A stretch of 64,000 bases of DNA from Zestomicrobium sp964482405 (lineage in GTDB: Archaea > Thermoproteota > Thermoprotei_A > Sulfolobales > NBVN01). Location: positions 1 through 64,000 of the forward strand of contig CAYZXH010000001.1 in assembly GCA_964482405.1 (NCBI GenBank), given 5' to 3'. Positions 8,060 through 15,951 of the stretch are shown one piece after another (position 1 is the first letter of the stretch; every line of letters starts with the position of its first letter). The translations under genes were made by a program, and so were the position numbers. The notes beneath the pieces are model-generated. The model was given only the letters and a program-made list of their open reading frames with translations. It ran no database searches and was not told where the DNA came from.

Positions 8060-9511
8060 CTAAACGAATAGTATGTCTTCAGGTATTTCGTGTCTCGTCG
8101 CTATTTCCTTGAAGAATAACGCACTAGGTCTTAGATACCTCTTCTTAGTCGAGAAGGCTACCTTAACTAAGCCGAATCTCATGTTGAAGCCCATGGCCCA
8201 CTCATAATTGTCTATTAAAGCCCAGTGCAGGTAGCCTCTAACATCAATTCCTTTCTCTAAAGCTCTCAAAACACTTAGGAGATGTGTTAAGATGTAGGAA
8301 GACCTGTATTTATCTGCGGAGTCTGCTATGCCGTTCTCGGTCACAATTATCGGGAGTTTATACCTCTCGTATACTTCGAGCAACACCTTCTCCAGGCCTT
8401 CCGGGTAGGTTTCCCAGCCGAAGTCGCTACAGGGTTTACCAGCCTTACTCAGCTCGTCAGGCGTACAGAGAAATCCGTAACCCGGAACATACCTCCACCC
8501 AGTCATTAGCTTCTTATCTGACGTAACAACCATTCGTGTGTAGTAGTTCACGCCTATCCAGTCAAGCCTGTTCCTCAGCGAATCTGATGATACCAGCATG
8601 GATGACCCCTGAGTGACAGAGTCTATGAATAAGTGATTATACAATAGTGACGCGTTAAACGCTGCGGAAACATCGTCTGAATTCTCAGGATTCAAAGGCT
8701 CAAAACACATGAAGTTATGTATTACGCCAACAGGTTTCTTAGTGACTTCTTTTAAAGTATCGTAAGCTCTTGCGTGAGCGATTATCTGGTTTCTCAGCGC
8801 GACCATGGTGTACTCCATGCTTGCGAGTCCCGGGGGAAAGCCGGACTTGACGTTTAAGTAGCCTGCAGTAGCCACTACGTTAGGTTCGTTAAGCGTGCTC
8901 CACATATCTACTAGATCGGAAAACTCGCGCGCTACTAGGTAAGCATATTTTGCGAACTCTATAATAGAATCTTCGCTTAACCAACCTGAGGGTGCTGAAG
9001 TGACTCCGCGAAGCCTTAGTTCTACCGGGTTGTGAAGCCAGGAGGGGAGGGTGAAGTGATTTAAATTAAGTATTAATTTCTTTCCCCTGCTAACCCAGTC
9101 TTTAAGTAGGTACCTATAAGTCTCTATCGCTTTCTTATTAGCTAATTCTCGAAGCAAGTTTAAGGTATTCTCGTTCATCTCAACGCGAGTTATAACTCCC
9201 TCCTCATCTCTTTCTACGGCGACTGGTACTTGCTTAGTAGATTTAGGGAAGATCCTACTCCACTCTACACCTAGTCTTAACGTGTTAGCACCTAATCTCT
9301 CAGCTATTTCATGGTCTATCTTGTAAAGCGTCAGGTAACCAGGGCCTTCCTCAGGTAAATGCCCGCTTACGATGCCTGAAGCGATATTATCAGGGTCGTG
9401 AACCCATATCCACCAGTCAGTATTGGGGTCCGTCTGATCAGGGAAACCCATCTCAAACTGAAAACCTGATTCACTAAAACCAAGTAAGAAGTCCGGCGGA
9501 AACTTCATCAT
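8060..9511 (-). CDS. lacS: GH1 beta-glycosidase (LacS type)
   Basis: Retaining beta-galactosidase/glucosidase of glycoside hydrolase family 1. Its 483 residues are close to the length of Sulfolobus LacS. The acid/base is Glu209 in STLNEPNV and the nucleophile Glu392 in IIVTENGIA; the N-terminal FLLGFSESGFQFEMG is the LacS-type opening. No signal peptide is seen, so it acts on imported disaccharides. It is the first gene of the operon and has a strong TATA box just upstream. ATG codons at 9511 and 9508 are adjacent; with the TATA at 9521-9536 the message probably has little or no leader. Confidence 0.93.
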   Translation of the reverse strand: MMKFPPDFLLGFSESGFQFEMGFPDQTDPNTDWWIWVHDPDNIASGIVSGHLPEEGPGYLTLYKIDHEIAERLGANTLRLGVEWSRIFPKSTKQVPVAVERDEEGVITRVEMNENTLNLLRELANKKAIETYRYLLKDWVSRGKKLILNLNHFTLPSWLHNPVELRLRGVTSAPSGWLSEDSIIEFAKYAYLVAREFSDLVDMWSTLNEPNVVATAGYLNVKSGFPPGLASMEYTMVALRNQIIAHARAYDTLKEVTKKPVGVIHNFMCFEPLNPENSDDVSAAFNASLLYNHLFIDSVTQGSSMLVSSDSLRNRLDWIGVNYYTRMVVTSDKKLMTGWRYVPGYGFLCTPDELSKAGKPCSDFGWETYPEGLEKVLLEVYERYKLPIIVTENGIADSADKYRSSYILTHLLSVLRALEKGIDVRGYLHWALIDNYEWAMGFNMRFGLVKVAFSTKKRYLRPSALFFKEIATRHEIPEDILFV

Positions 9512-9520
9512 AGTTCATGA

Positions 9521-9536
9521 CCTTAATATATATCAA
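9521..9536 (-). promoter_or_regulatory. TATA box of the galactoside hydrolase operon
   Basis: On the minus strand the sequence TTGATATATATTAAGG lies about 10-25 bases before the ATG pair, the spacing expected for a leaderless archaeal message. No operator repeat was seen around it. Confidence 0.5.
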
Positions 9537-9592
9537 CAAAAAGATAAAAAACTTTACAAGAAGAACGAGATGTGATTTAGTGAAAACATATT

Positions 9593-9967
9593 CTAAGACG
9601 TGAGAGAACTTGGGGTATCTCTTATGTCGAATTTTATCGTGCCGTAGCCTTTAACCGTAACAACGAGAGTTATTTTATGCTCCCCTGGCTCAAGCTTCGC
9701 TCCATCTACTCTTATAGTCGACGTCATGTTTAGCGAGAATTTAACGGGATTCGATTCTGCTATGTCTTTGTTTGAGATGCTAGTTGTTCCAGCAATTAAC
9801 GTAACATTTTCTAAGGGTATTTGTGTGTCGTCAACGTATATTTCTAGCGGCTTAACTAGCTCAGCGTCTGCAAGAACGTTCCTTAGTGAGAACTCAAAAC
9901 CGTTCTCAACGTTCTTGAGACTTCCTTTAACGTAAAGTCTCCTTAGAATGAATGCAGGCACGCTCAC
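9593..9967 (-). CDS. Small conserved archaeal protein of unknown function
   Basis: A soluble protein of about 124 residues predicted to be mostly beta strand, starting MSVPAFILRRLYVKGSL with alternating hydrophobic and polar stretches and no cysteine motif. I recall similar small proteins in other hyperthermophilic archaea, some carrying an unsupported hydroxymethylglutaryl-CoA reductase label; nothing here supports that activity. GTG 9967 is preferred because GAGGTG sits 6 bases before it; the frame extends to a GTG at 9976. It follows the GH1 promoter region on the same strand and is divergent from the gene at 10138. Confidence 0.7.
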   Translation of the reverse strand: MSVPAFILRRLYVKGSLKNVENGFEFSLRNVLADAELVKPLEIYVDDTQIPLENVTLIAGTTSISNKDIAESNPVKFSLNMTSTIRVDGAKLEPGEHKITLVVTVKGYGTIKFDIRDTPSSLTS

Positions 9968-10137
9968 TAAACACACCTCACAGATTTCAAGGATTCATAC
10001 ATGAATATCTTGTGAAGGGATTAATAAATTTCTGTGAGTTAATAAAGTGTTGAGGCGGGTTTAATAACTCTGTAGTAGAGAATGTTGCGGGGGTCCTTAC
10101 GCCTCTACTAGATGTTAGGTGTAGGGATATAGCTAGG

Positions 10138-10506
10138 ATGCTTGTGGAAGGTCCTAGGACGCGGAAAGAGATAGGTGTTAAGTTACGTGAGAAGTATCCT
10201 AAACTTAGAGCGCGTGGTGCTTGGGTAAAGTACGTGTTGCTTTCGTGGAATCCGCTAGTGGTGAAGGTAGGGGATGATGTTTGGGGCTTAAGCGATTTAG
10301 GGAAGGCCTTAACAAAATTACCAGGGGAATTAGGGGCTCCTCTAACAACTGAGGAGAAAGCTTTCATGTTAGGTCTGATGATGCTTGATGAAGAACAAAG
10401 AAGAATCATTAGTGAATTGGTGATAACGGGTAAATCTACACATGAGAGTAAGTGGCTCGTCAATTTAACTAAGAGAGCCTTAATTAATATGGGTCTATTA
10501 CGTTAA
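10138..10506 (+). CDS. Small winged-helix-like protein, possible regulator
   Basis: 122 residues rich in helices. The opening, MLVEGPRTRKEIGVKLREKYP, followed by VWGLSDLGKALTKL and later VNLTKRALINMGLLR, looks like one or two small winged-helix units. The frame is open upstream to about 10054 with a protein-like sequence (VVENVAGVLTPLLDV) but no ATG, GTG or TTG, so ATG 10138 is used although the real start could be a rarer codon upstream. It could regulate nearby galactoside or cstA genes, but nothing shows its target. Confidence 0.55.
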   Translation: MLVEGPRTRKEIGVKLREKYPKLRARGAWVKYVLLSWNPLVVKVGDDVWGLSDLGKALTKLPGELGAPLTTEEKAFMLGLMMLDEEQRRIISELVITGKSTHESKWLVNLTKRALINMGLLR

Positions 10507-10604
10507 CTACGAAATTCAAAAATAATTATTTTTATCAAAAATACATGCTTACGACAACATCGCCGTGAACATATTGTAAAATTAATGATTTTTCTTTTAA
10601 GGTT

Positions 10605-10679
10605 AAGAGCGTTTCCCCGCTAACGAATCTACAAATATTTACGGATACCAACGAATACCATTAGCGGGGAAACGCTTTT
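10605..10679. repeat. Long inverted repeat upstream of the cstA operon
   Basis: The left arm AAGAGCGTTTCCCCGCTAA (10605-10623) and the right arm TTAGCGGGGAAACGCTTTT (10661-10679) are complementary at 18 of 19 positions, the exception being a G-T pair in RNA. They are separated by 37 bases. The spacer holds short echoes (ACGAAT twice; GATACCA and AATACCA). The right arm runs into the probable TATA element. It may be a paired operator or a transcribed hairpin. Confidence 0.8.
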
Positions 10680-10711
10680 AAATGCTTCTTCGGTATATAC
10701 TATTTGAGGTG
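10674..10711 (+). promoter_or_regulatory. Promoter and ribosome binding site of the cstA operon
   Basis: CGCTTTTAAATG at 10674-10685 overlaps the right arm of the inverted repeat and is placed to start transcription near 10705, just before or at the GAGGTG site (10706-10711), which is 8 bases from the GTG start. A second TATA-like string (GGTATATACT, about 10691-10700) would start transcription too late to include that site. Confidence 0.45.
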
Positions 10712-10719
10712 TCCCTTTC

Positions 10720-10965
10720 GTGAAGGCTAGAGAGGCTTTGGGTCTAATAATAACTATCCTAAGCCTCTTAATATTCGCTTACGAGATACTTTACGTCGGT
10801 TTAACGACAGGGAGGATAGGAGTTAAAGGGGATGTGACTAATGACGCCATACTGATTTCCGCGGGATTTCTACTAATCATTTTAGGTCCTGCGCTGTGGC
10901 TCGGTGAAGTGCCTACAAACCTTAAGAAGTTGGTTGAGGCTAAGACCGGGAGGAAGCTGAGTTAG
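10720..10965 (+). CDS. Small two-helix membrane protein, partner of CstA
   Basis: 81 residues with two predicted membrane helices (LGLIITILSLLIFAYEILYV and AILISAGFLLIILGPALWLG) and a basic C-terminus. It starts at GTG 10720 with GAGGTG 8 bases upstream and ends only a few bases before cstA, so the two are almost certainly co-translated. Bacterial CstA-type transporters often have a small partner (YbdD family), but this protein does not resemble YbdD. A role as an accessory subunit is inferred from context only. Confidence 0.7.
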   Translation: MKAREALGLIITILSLLIFAYEILYVGLTTGRIGVKGDVTNDAILISAGFLLIILGPALWLGEVPTNLKKLVEAKTGRKLS

Positions 10966-10976
10966 GGGTGTCAGCA

Positions 10977-12821
10977 ATGGACGCCACACCAGTAATACTT
11001 ATACTAGTAGTAACCCTTGCGATATACGGCTTAGCTTACGTCTTCTATGGGAAGAAGATACTTGAGAAGAAAGTCGCGAGAGCGAGCCCAGATAGGGTAA
11101 CCCCCGCCTTCGAGAAATTCGACGGGATTGATTACGTGCCGGCTAACAAGTACGTGCTTTACGGACATCACTTTGCGTCAATAGCTGGGGCAGGTCCTAT
11201 AGTGGGTCCCGCACTAGCGATGGTGTGGGGATGGGGTCTGCCGCTCATATGGGTTCTCTTCGGCAATATATTTATAGGGGCTGTCCACGATTACTTGGCT
11301 ATAATGGCTAGCGTGAGGCACGGCGGAGTATCCATAATGAGCATAAGCGAGAACTTGATGGGGAGGAAAGCTAAGTACATATTCCTCGCGTACGTCTGGT
11401 TCGCTCTAGTGCTGGTTTTAGCAGCGTTCTTCAGTGTGGCTTCATCAACTTTCGTGGGCACTCCAACCGCGGCAACGATATCAGTTCTATTCATGCCTAT
11501 AGCGCTATTCTTCGGGTTGCTGGTCTACAGAACCGGGTTAAGTGTTAAGAAGGGAACTGTAGTAGCTTTAATACTCTTGATATTAGCTTTCTTCTACTCC
11601 TTAAACGTTCCTCTCCACCTGACTTACGAGGCGTGGGTGGTAGTTCTCTCACTTTACTCTATTGTCGCGGCAGCCCTGCCTGTCTGGTATCTCCTGCAAC
11701 CCAGAGACTACATAAACGCTTACTTGCTTTGGGCGTTCGTAGCCCTAGCTATTATAGGCGCGCTCTTCTCATTCAATTACACCTTCACAGGCCCTATATA
11801 TACAAGCTTCGCAGGTCCAGGCACCCTGATAGGGGCATTGGCAGGTACTTCAACGGGCAGGGCCTCCATAGCTTACTTCTGGCCAACAGTCCCGTTAGTT
11901 ATTGCTTGCGGCGCTCTCTCAGGCTTCCACTCAGTAGTTGGTTCCGGAACTACTTCCAAGCAGTTATCTAGTGAGTTAGATGCTATGCTAGTTGGTTACG
12001 GAGGTATGTTAACTGAGGGAGCGGTCTCCTCGCTCGCCGTGATCACGCCCATCGCGCTCGCCTGGAATTTCGCGGCACTAGCTTCCGCCACAGGTCTCCC
12101 AGTATCTGAAGCACTCTTAAAGGCGGGCATAAACACTACGGCAACCCCGATCATCACGGGACTTGGGGGAGTGGATAGATTTACTGTTGGTTACGGTTTA
12201 GAACAAGCAGTAGCTTGGTCAAGAATTTTCGGTCCCGCAGTATTTGAGAGTACCTTCCTAACTTTCAGGACGTTCGCTGCTTGGGCTCTCACAGGGTTCG
12301 TTTTAACCACCCTAGACACCTCTAATAGGTTGGCTAGATTTGCTTGGAGAGAACTCTTTGACTGGCTCAAGCCTAGGAACGAATTAGCCTACAAAGTAAT
12401 AACGAATAGGTGGGTTGCTTCAGTTATATCAGTAATTCTGGGCGCTATCATGGCTTACCCCAAGATAGAGGTCTACATACCGGAACTTAACAAGACTACG
12501 GTAGTCTACGCGTACTCGATTGTTTGGCCTGCGTTCGCAGGCACTAACCAGTTGCTAGCAGCACTAGCCTTACTTACCGCCGCGTTATGGGCTTACGCAA
12601 TACAGAAGGTTAGGGGAGGTACTTCACTGCTAATAATGATTCCAGCGCTCTTCTTATGGATAACTGTCACTGCAGGTCTTATATGGTGGCTTTACGCTGT
12701 AGTTCCCGGACTACCGCCACTCTACCAAATCGGTGCGGGAACAGTAGTAGCTATATCAGTAGTGCTTGATTTCCTGCTAATAGGACTCTTCGTTACAGGA
12801 CTCAGGAGAGCCAGATCATAA
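10977..12821 (+). CDS. cstA: Carbon starvation protein CstA-like transporter
   Basis: A polytopic membrane protein of about 614 residues with some 14-16 helices. It contains the family hallmark region near residues 50-110 (FDGIDYVPANKYVLYGHHFA, then AGAGPIVGPALA and FGNIFIGAVHDY) and GFHSVVGSGTTSKQL near residue 320. Bacterial relatives import peptides or pyruvate. ATG 10977 is preferred because GGGGTG lies just upstream; the frame extends to GTG 10968. An extended inverted repeat precedes the operon, suggesting regulated expression. Confidence 0.9.
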   Translation: MDATPVILILVVTLAIYGLAYVFYGKKILEKKVARASPDRVTPAFEKFDGIDYVPANKYVLYGHHFASIAGAGPIVGPALAMVWGWGLPLIWVLFGNIFIGAVHDYLAIMASVRHGGVSIMSISENLMGRKAKYIFLAYVWFALVLVLAAFFSVASSTFVGTPTAATISVLFMPIALFFGLLVYRTGLSVKKGTVVALILLILAFFYSLNVPLHLTYEAWVVVLSLYSIVAAALPVWYLLQPRDYINAYLLWAFVALAIIGALFSFNYTFTGPIYTSFAGPGTLIGALAGTSTGRASIAYFWPTVPLVIACGALSGFHSVVGSGTTSKQLSSELDAMLVGYGGMLTEGAVSSLAVITPIALAWNFAALASATGLPVSEALLKAGINTTATPIITGLGGVDRFTVGYGLEQAVAWSRIFGPAVFESTFLTFRTFAAWALTGFVLTTLDTSNRLARFAWRELFDWLKPRNELAYKVITNRWVASVISVILGAIMAYPKIEVYIPELNKTTVVYAYSIVWPAFAGTNQLLAALALLTAALWAYAIQKVRGGTSLLIMIPALFLWITVTAGLIWWLYAVVPGLPPLYQIGAGTVVAISVVLDFLLIGLFVTGLRRARS

Positions 12822-12950
12822 ACGATAATTTTTCTTCTCAACCCAAAATTTTCTGAGGACTTTCTAAGTTCTTCTCGTGTGGTCTCCTAGTTTCTAACAC
12901 TCAGTTTATTAGGTGGGTTGCTTAAGTAGGTTTATGGAGTGGGTGAGGAA

Positions 12951-13244
12951 ATGTTTAAGGTTTTTAAGAAGATTTTGAGGGAGTTCATAAGCTTCGTTAG
13001 TGGAGTTAATCAAGCGATAATTGAGGATAGCGTTAGTGCTCTCGAACTGGAGCATAACGAACTTGAGGCAACCTTCTTAACAATAGTTTTAGGCCCTTTA
13101 GTAGGGGTTACTATGCTCTCCCCTATCCTCAGCCTAGAATTACTTGAGGCTCTCAAGAACGAGGTCAAGATTCTTGAGAATAGGGCTGTGAGAGGTGAAG
13201 ACGTGTTAGGAGATTTAATGGCTTCCCTGGGTGGTGAGTGGTGA
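12951..13244 (+). CDS. Small helical protein of the ArsA-ATPase operon
   Basis: About 97 residues, starting at ATG 12951 behind GGGTGAGG (the frame extends to GTG 12939). An N-terminal amphipathic basic stretch (MFKVFKKILREFISFVSG) is followed by acidic segments and one hydrophobic helix (FLTIVLGPLVGVTMLSPIL). The end overlaps the ATPase start by 7 bases. The family is not recognised. Tight coupling to an ArsA/Get3-type ATPase suggests a membrane-associated partner or client. Confidence 0.65.
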   Translation: MFKVFKKILREFISFVSGVNQAIIEDSVSALELEHNELEATFLTIVLGPLVGVTMLSPILSLELLEALKNEVKILENRAVRGEDVLGDLMASLGGEW

Positions 13245-14200
13245 TTAACTTAGTTGATTTACTGAAACCTATTGAGGGAGCTCCACACGTAGTCATGGTT
13301 TTGGGTAAGGGAGGTGTGGGGAAGACCTCCACGTCAATACTAATATCTAGAGAGTTAAGTGAATTGGGGAGAACACTCCTAGTGAGTTTTGACCCAGCTA
13401 AACACATACTCAAATACTTAAATATAGATAGGCCGGCTGAAGTGATTGAGGTAAGTGATGGTTTCTTCGTGAGTCAACTAGATATTGAGGCTTCCGCTAG
13501 GGAGTTGACGTCCAGATACTCGGACTTGATTAGCGACTTATTTCCCTCACTCTCAGTTCTTAACTTAGAAGACATTACTAAGGCTCTTAAGTACGCTCCA
13601 GGAGTTGAGGAGGAAGTATTCCTTAACTGGTTGAGTAATGCTTACGAGAACAAGAACTTCAGATTCATAGTGATAGACACCCCACCCACAGGCATCTCCT
13701 TAAGAACTTTAACATTGCCAAAGCTTTACCTCATATGGCTTGAGAAATTAATTAATATAAGGGAGAGGATCGTGTCACTTAGGTACGTGATAGCTAAGAC
13801 TTTAGGTAGGGAGATCAAGGTTAGTGATCCGGCACTAATCAGATTATATGAGATGCGGGAGAAATACAGTAAAGTTAAAGAAGCTTTAACAGATCCTTCA
13901 AGAACGTCTTTCGTAGCCGTAACGAACCCCGAACCCCTCCCCATGTACGAGTTGAAGGAAGTCCTTAAATTCCTGAGTGAGGAGCTCTCAGCGTCTCCCA
14001 AATTGTTGGTAATGAATAAGGTCCTCCCGGAAGATATTGCTGTTAAGTTAGGGTCTTACGAGGAACAGAAAGCTATTATCGAGGAGTTCACAAGTTTATC
14101 CGGTAGATCTATAATGATACCTTACGTCAGTAACCCCCCGTCAAAACTGGAGGACATCCTGAGGCTGAGGGAGGCAGTAACGGTAGTTAAGGGTGTGTGA
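13238..14200 (+). CDS. ArsA/Get3-family ATPase
   Basis: A SIMIBI-class P-loop ATPase of 320 residues. It has the deviant Walker A GKGGVGKTSTS near residue 23, a switch I-like SFDPAKHILKYL near 50, and IVIDTPPTG near 145. It is a single-ATPase-domain form and lacks an obvious CxxC or arsenite cysteine cluster, so it is closer to archaeal Get3-like proteins than to the arsenite pump subunit. It is the middle gene of three overlapping genes, all of which encode or touch membrane proteins. Handling of membrane proteins is an inference. Confidence 0.85.
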   Translation: MVINLVDLLKPIEGAPHVVMVLGKGGVGKTSTSILISRELSELGRTLLVSFDPAKHILKYLNIDRPAEVIEVSDGFFVSQLDIEASARELTSRYSDLISDLFPSLSVLNLEDITKALKYAPGVEEEVFLNWLSNAYENKNFRFIVIDTPPTGISLRTLTLPKLYLIWLEKLINIRERIVSLRYVIAKTLGREIKVSDPALIRLYEMREKYSKVKEALTDPSRTSFVAVTNPEPLPMYELKEVLKFLSEELSASPKLLVMNKVLPEDIAVKLGSYEEQKAIIEEFTSLSGRSIMIPYVSNPPSKLEDILRLREAVTVVKGV

Positions 14201-14859
14201 TCTTGGCTATAGAAGTAGTGGCTTTCACGATATTAGTGGCCGCGTCATCTGCTTCAGTGATCTGGTACTTCAGAGCTAGGAGAAAGATACTCAAGTTTAT
14301 TAAGGAATTCACCGAGGAACTTGAGAAAGAGTTGAGACCGAGTGATAAGGAATATGTTCTTCTAGGGTATCTAGTCGGGTATAGAGCTAGGTATAAGCTC
14401 GAGGATGGGAAGAACGTGTACGTACTTTTAACCACTGCACCAAAGCATTCCCTCTTTTACTACCCGATAGCTAGGGCGTTGGGGCATGAAGACCGAGTAA
14501 CCGTAATGCTGGAGCTCGCCGGAAGAAACGTCTTAAGAGACCTCCATGCAGTTAGGAAGAACGAGTCTAGGTTACTCAACGTCCTACTGAGGGATCTGAA
14601 TGAGCGAGCGGAAAGACTGAACAGAACCATCGTGGAGACTAGTAAGGGCGATTACGAGGTTTTTTATGAGGAGCCCAGAGACCTAGACTTAATTAGGAAG
14701 ATAATAGATTCAAGAACTAAGTCCCTGCTAAAGCTATCGGCGTACAAGGACCGCAACGCGGTCGAAATAGTTTCTAAGGCTGAGCTAGGCTCGGTTAACG
14801 AGTTGCTCGGGTCTCTGAAGATGTTTGCTAGAAGCGTTAGCAAGAGCGTTAAAGCATGA
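14197..14859 (+). CDS. N-terminally anchored protein of the ArsA-ATPase operon
   Basis: 220 residues with one N-terminal membrane helix (AIEVVAFTILVAASSASVIWY), a basic stop-transfer stretch, and a cytoplasmic alpha/beta domain (KEYVLLGYLVGYRARYKL onward). The end is rich in charged helices. It overlaps the ATPase gene by 4 bases (start at 14197). No family is recognised. Its topology would place the soluble part beside the ATPase, which makes a membrane receptor for that ATPase one reasonable idea. Confidence 0.7.
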   Translation: MILAIEVVAFTILVAASSASVIWYFRARRKILKFIKEFTEELEKELRPSDKEYVLLGYLVGYRARYKLEDGKNVYVLLTTAPKHSLFYYPIARALGHEDRVTVMLELAGRNVLRDLHAVRKNESRLLNVLLRDLNERAERLNRTIVETSKGDYEVFYEEPRDLDLIRKIIDSRTKSLLKLSAYKDRNAVEIVSKAELGSVNELLGSLKMFARSVSKSVKA

Positions 14860-14929
14860 CGCCATTCTCGGTATATAGTCAATGCCTTGTGCTCGACTCG
14901 CGGTGAACACGTGACAAGAAGTAAATAAA

Positions 14930-15754
14930 TCAACGGCTTAATTTTGCTTTTATGGAATTATCTATCTCAATCCCTATCTCTCTAGACCTTTTAAACGAGG
15001 TTTCTACCACCTCTATTAGGCCTGCTTTTATTCCCTTACTCTCTAGTATCTTCAGCCCTTGGATCGTGGTGCCTGAGGGTGTCGTTACTTCATCCCTGAT
15101 TTCTATGGGGTGTGTGCCTAGCTCCCTCAGTAGTTTCACTGTTCCTTCAATCATGTCTAGCGTTGCTTTGTAAGCTATGTCTCTAGTCATTCCTGAAGAT
15201 ACAGCTCCTAAGACGAGCCCGTCTATTATTTCAGCCATAAATGCCGGCCCACTACCCACTAAACTCGTCCAAATATCTAGGTATTCTTCAGGAACCCAAT
15301 ACACACTACCGAAACACCTAAAAACACCTTCTATGAGGGAGCGGTCTTCTGAGTTGTTATTATTGGTTGCTATGGCGGTGGCAGACCTACTTACTAACGT
15401 GTTAATATTCGGCATAGCTCTGAAGACTTTAGCTCCCTGTAGAACCCTGCTCAGAGTCTCTAACCTAACGCCAGCCATCACGGAGACTACTAACTTACCT
15501 GACCAGAAATCAATTGGGACTTGATTATAGACATCTAAGAAATGATAAGGCTTAACACTCACGATTACTAAATCAGAATTACGTACTACGTAAGCGTTAT
15601 CCCTGCTTACCTTAGCACCAAATCTTAAAGCCCTACTTAAAGTTTCCTCACTCCTACCGCTTGCGTAAACCTCTAAACTAGGCGTGCATGACTTGAGAGC
15701 TCTAATAATAGCTGACCCTATCCTGCCAGCGCCCAAGATCCCCACACTACGCAT
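14930..15754 (-). CDS. proC: Pyrroline-5-carboxylate reductase
   Basis: Last step of proline synthesis, reducing pyrroline-5-carboxylate with NAD(P)H. The 274-residue protein has an N-terminal Rossmann motif (GILGAGRIGSAI) and the C-terminal family signature region (GSGPAFMAEIIDGLV, then DEVTTPSGTTIQGLKIL). Length is normal. ATG 15754 is preceded by GGTGAG at 8 bases, and a TATA-like ACTTATAAAC lies upstream on the minus strand near 15800. The gene stands alone and is divergent from the first ABC importer operon. Confidence 0.93.
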   Translation of the reverse strand: MRSVGILGAGRIGSAIIRALKSCTPSLEVYASGRSEETLSRALRFGAKVSRDNAYVVRNSDLVIVSVKPYHFLDVYNQVPIDFWSGKLVVSVMAGVRLETLSRVLQGAKVFRAMPNINTLVSRSATAIATNNNNSEDRSLIEGVFRCFGSVYWVPEEYLDIWTSLVGSGPAFMAEIIDGLVLGAVSSGMTRDIAYKATLDMIEGTVKLLRELGTHPIEIRDEVTTPSGTTIQGLKILESKGIKAGLIEVVETSFKRSREIGIEIDNSIKAKLSR

Positions 15755-15909
15755 GATCGTCCCTCACCATGTCAACGAAAGTCTTAATTCAATATCACGT
15801 TTATAAGTATTCACAGTCGTAATGTCGGAAATCTAAAAACTAAAAATATGTGTTGTTCAATTTAAGTATCTAAGAGGGAATAAGCTGCACTGATTCAGGA
15901 TAGTATAAA

Positions 15910-15920
15910 AGTTTAAAAAC
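15910..15920 (+). promoter_or_regulatory. TATA box of the first Liv-type ABC operon
   Basis: AGTTTAAAAAC lies about 26 bases before the AAGGTG ribosome binding site (15942-15947), which precedes ATG 15952 by 4 bases. It shares the 197-base divergent gap with the proC promoter; nothing else is seen in that gap. Confidence 0.45.
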
Positions 15921-15951
15921 TCTCGCTAGAATCTATAATGTAAGGTGTACT

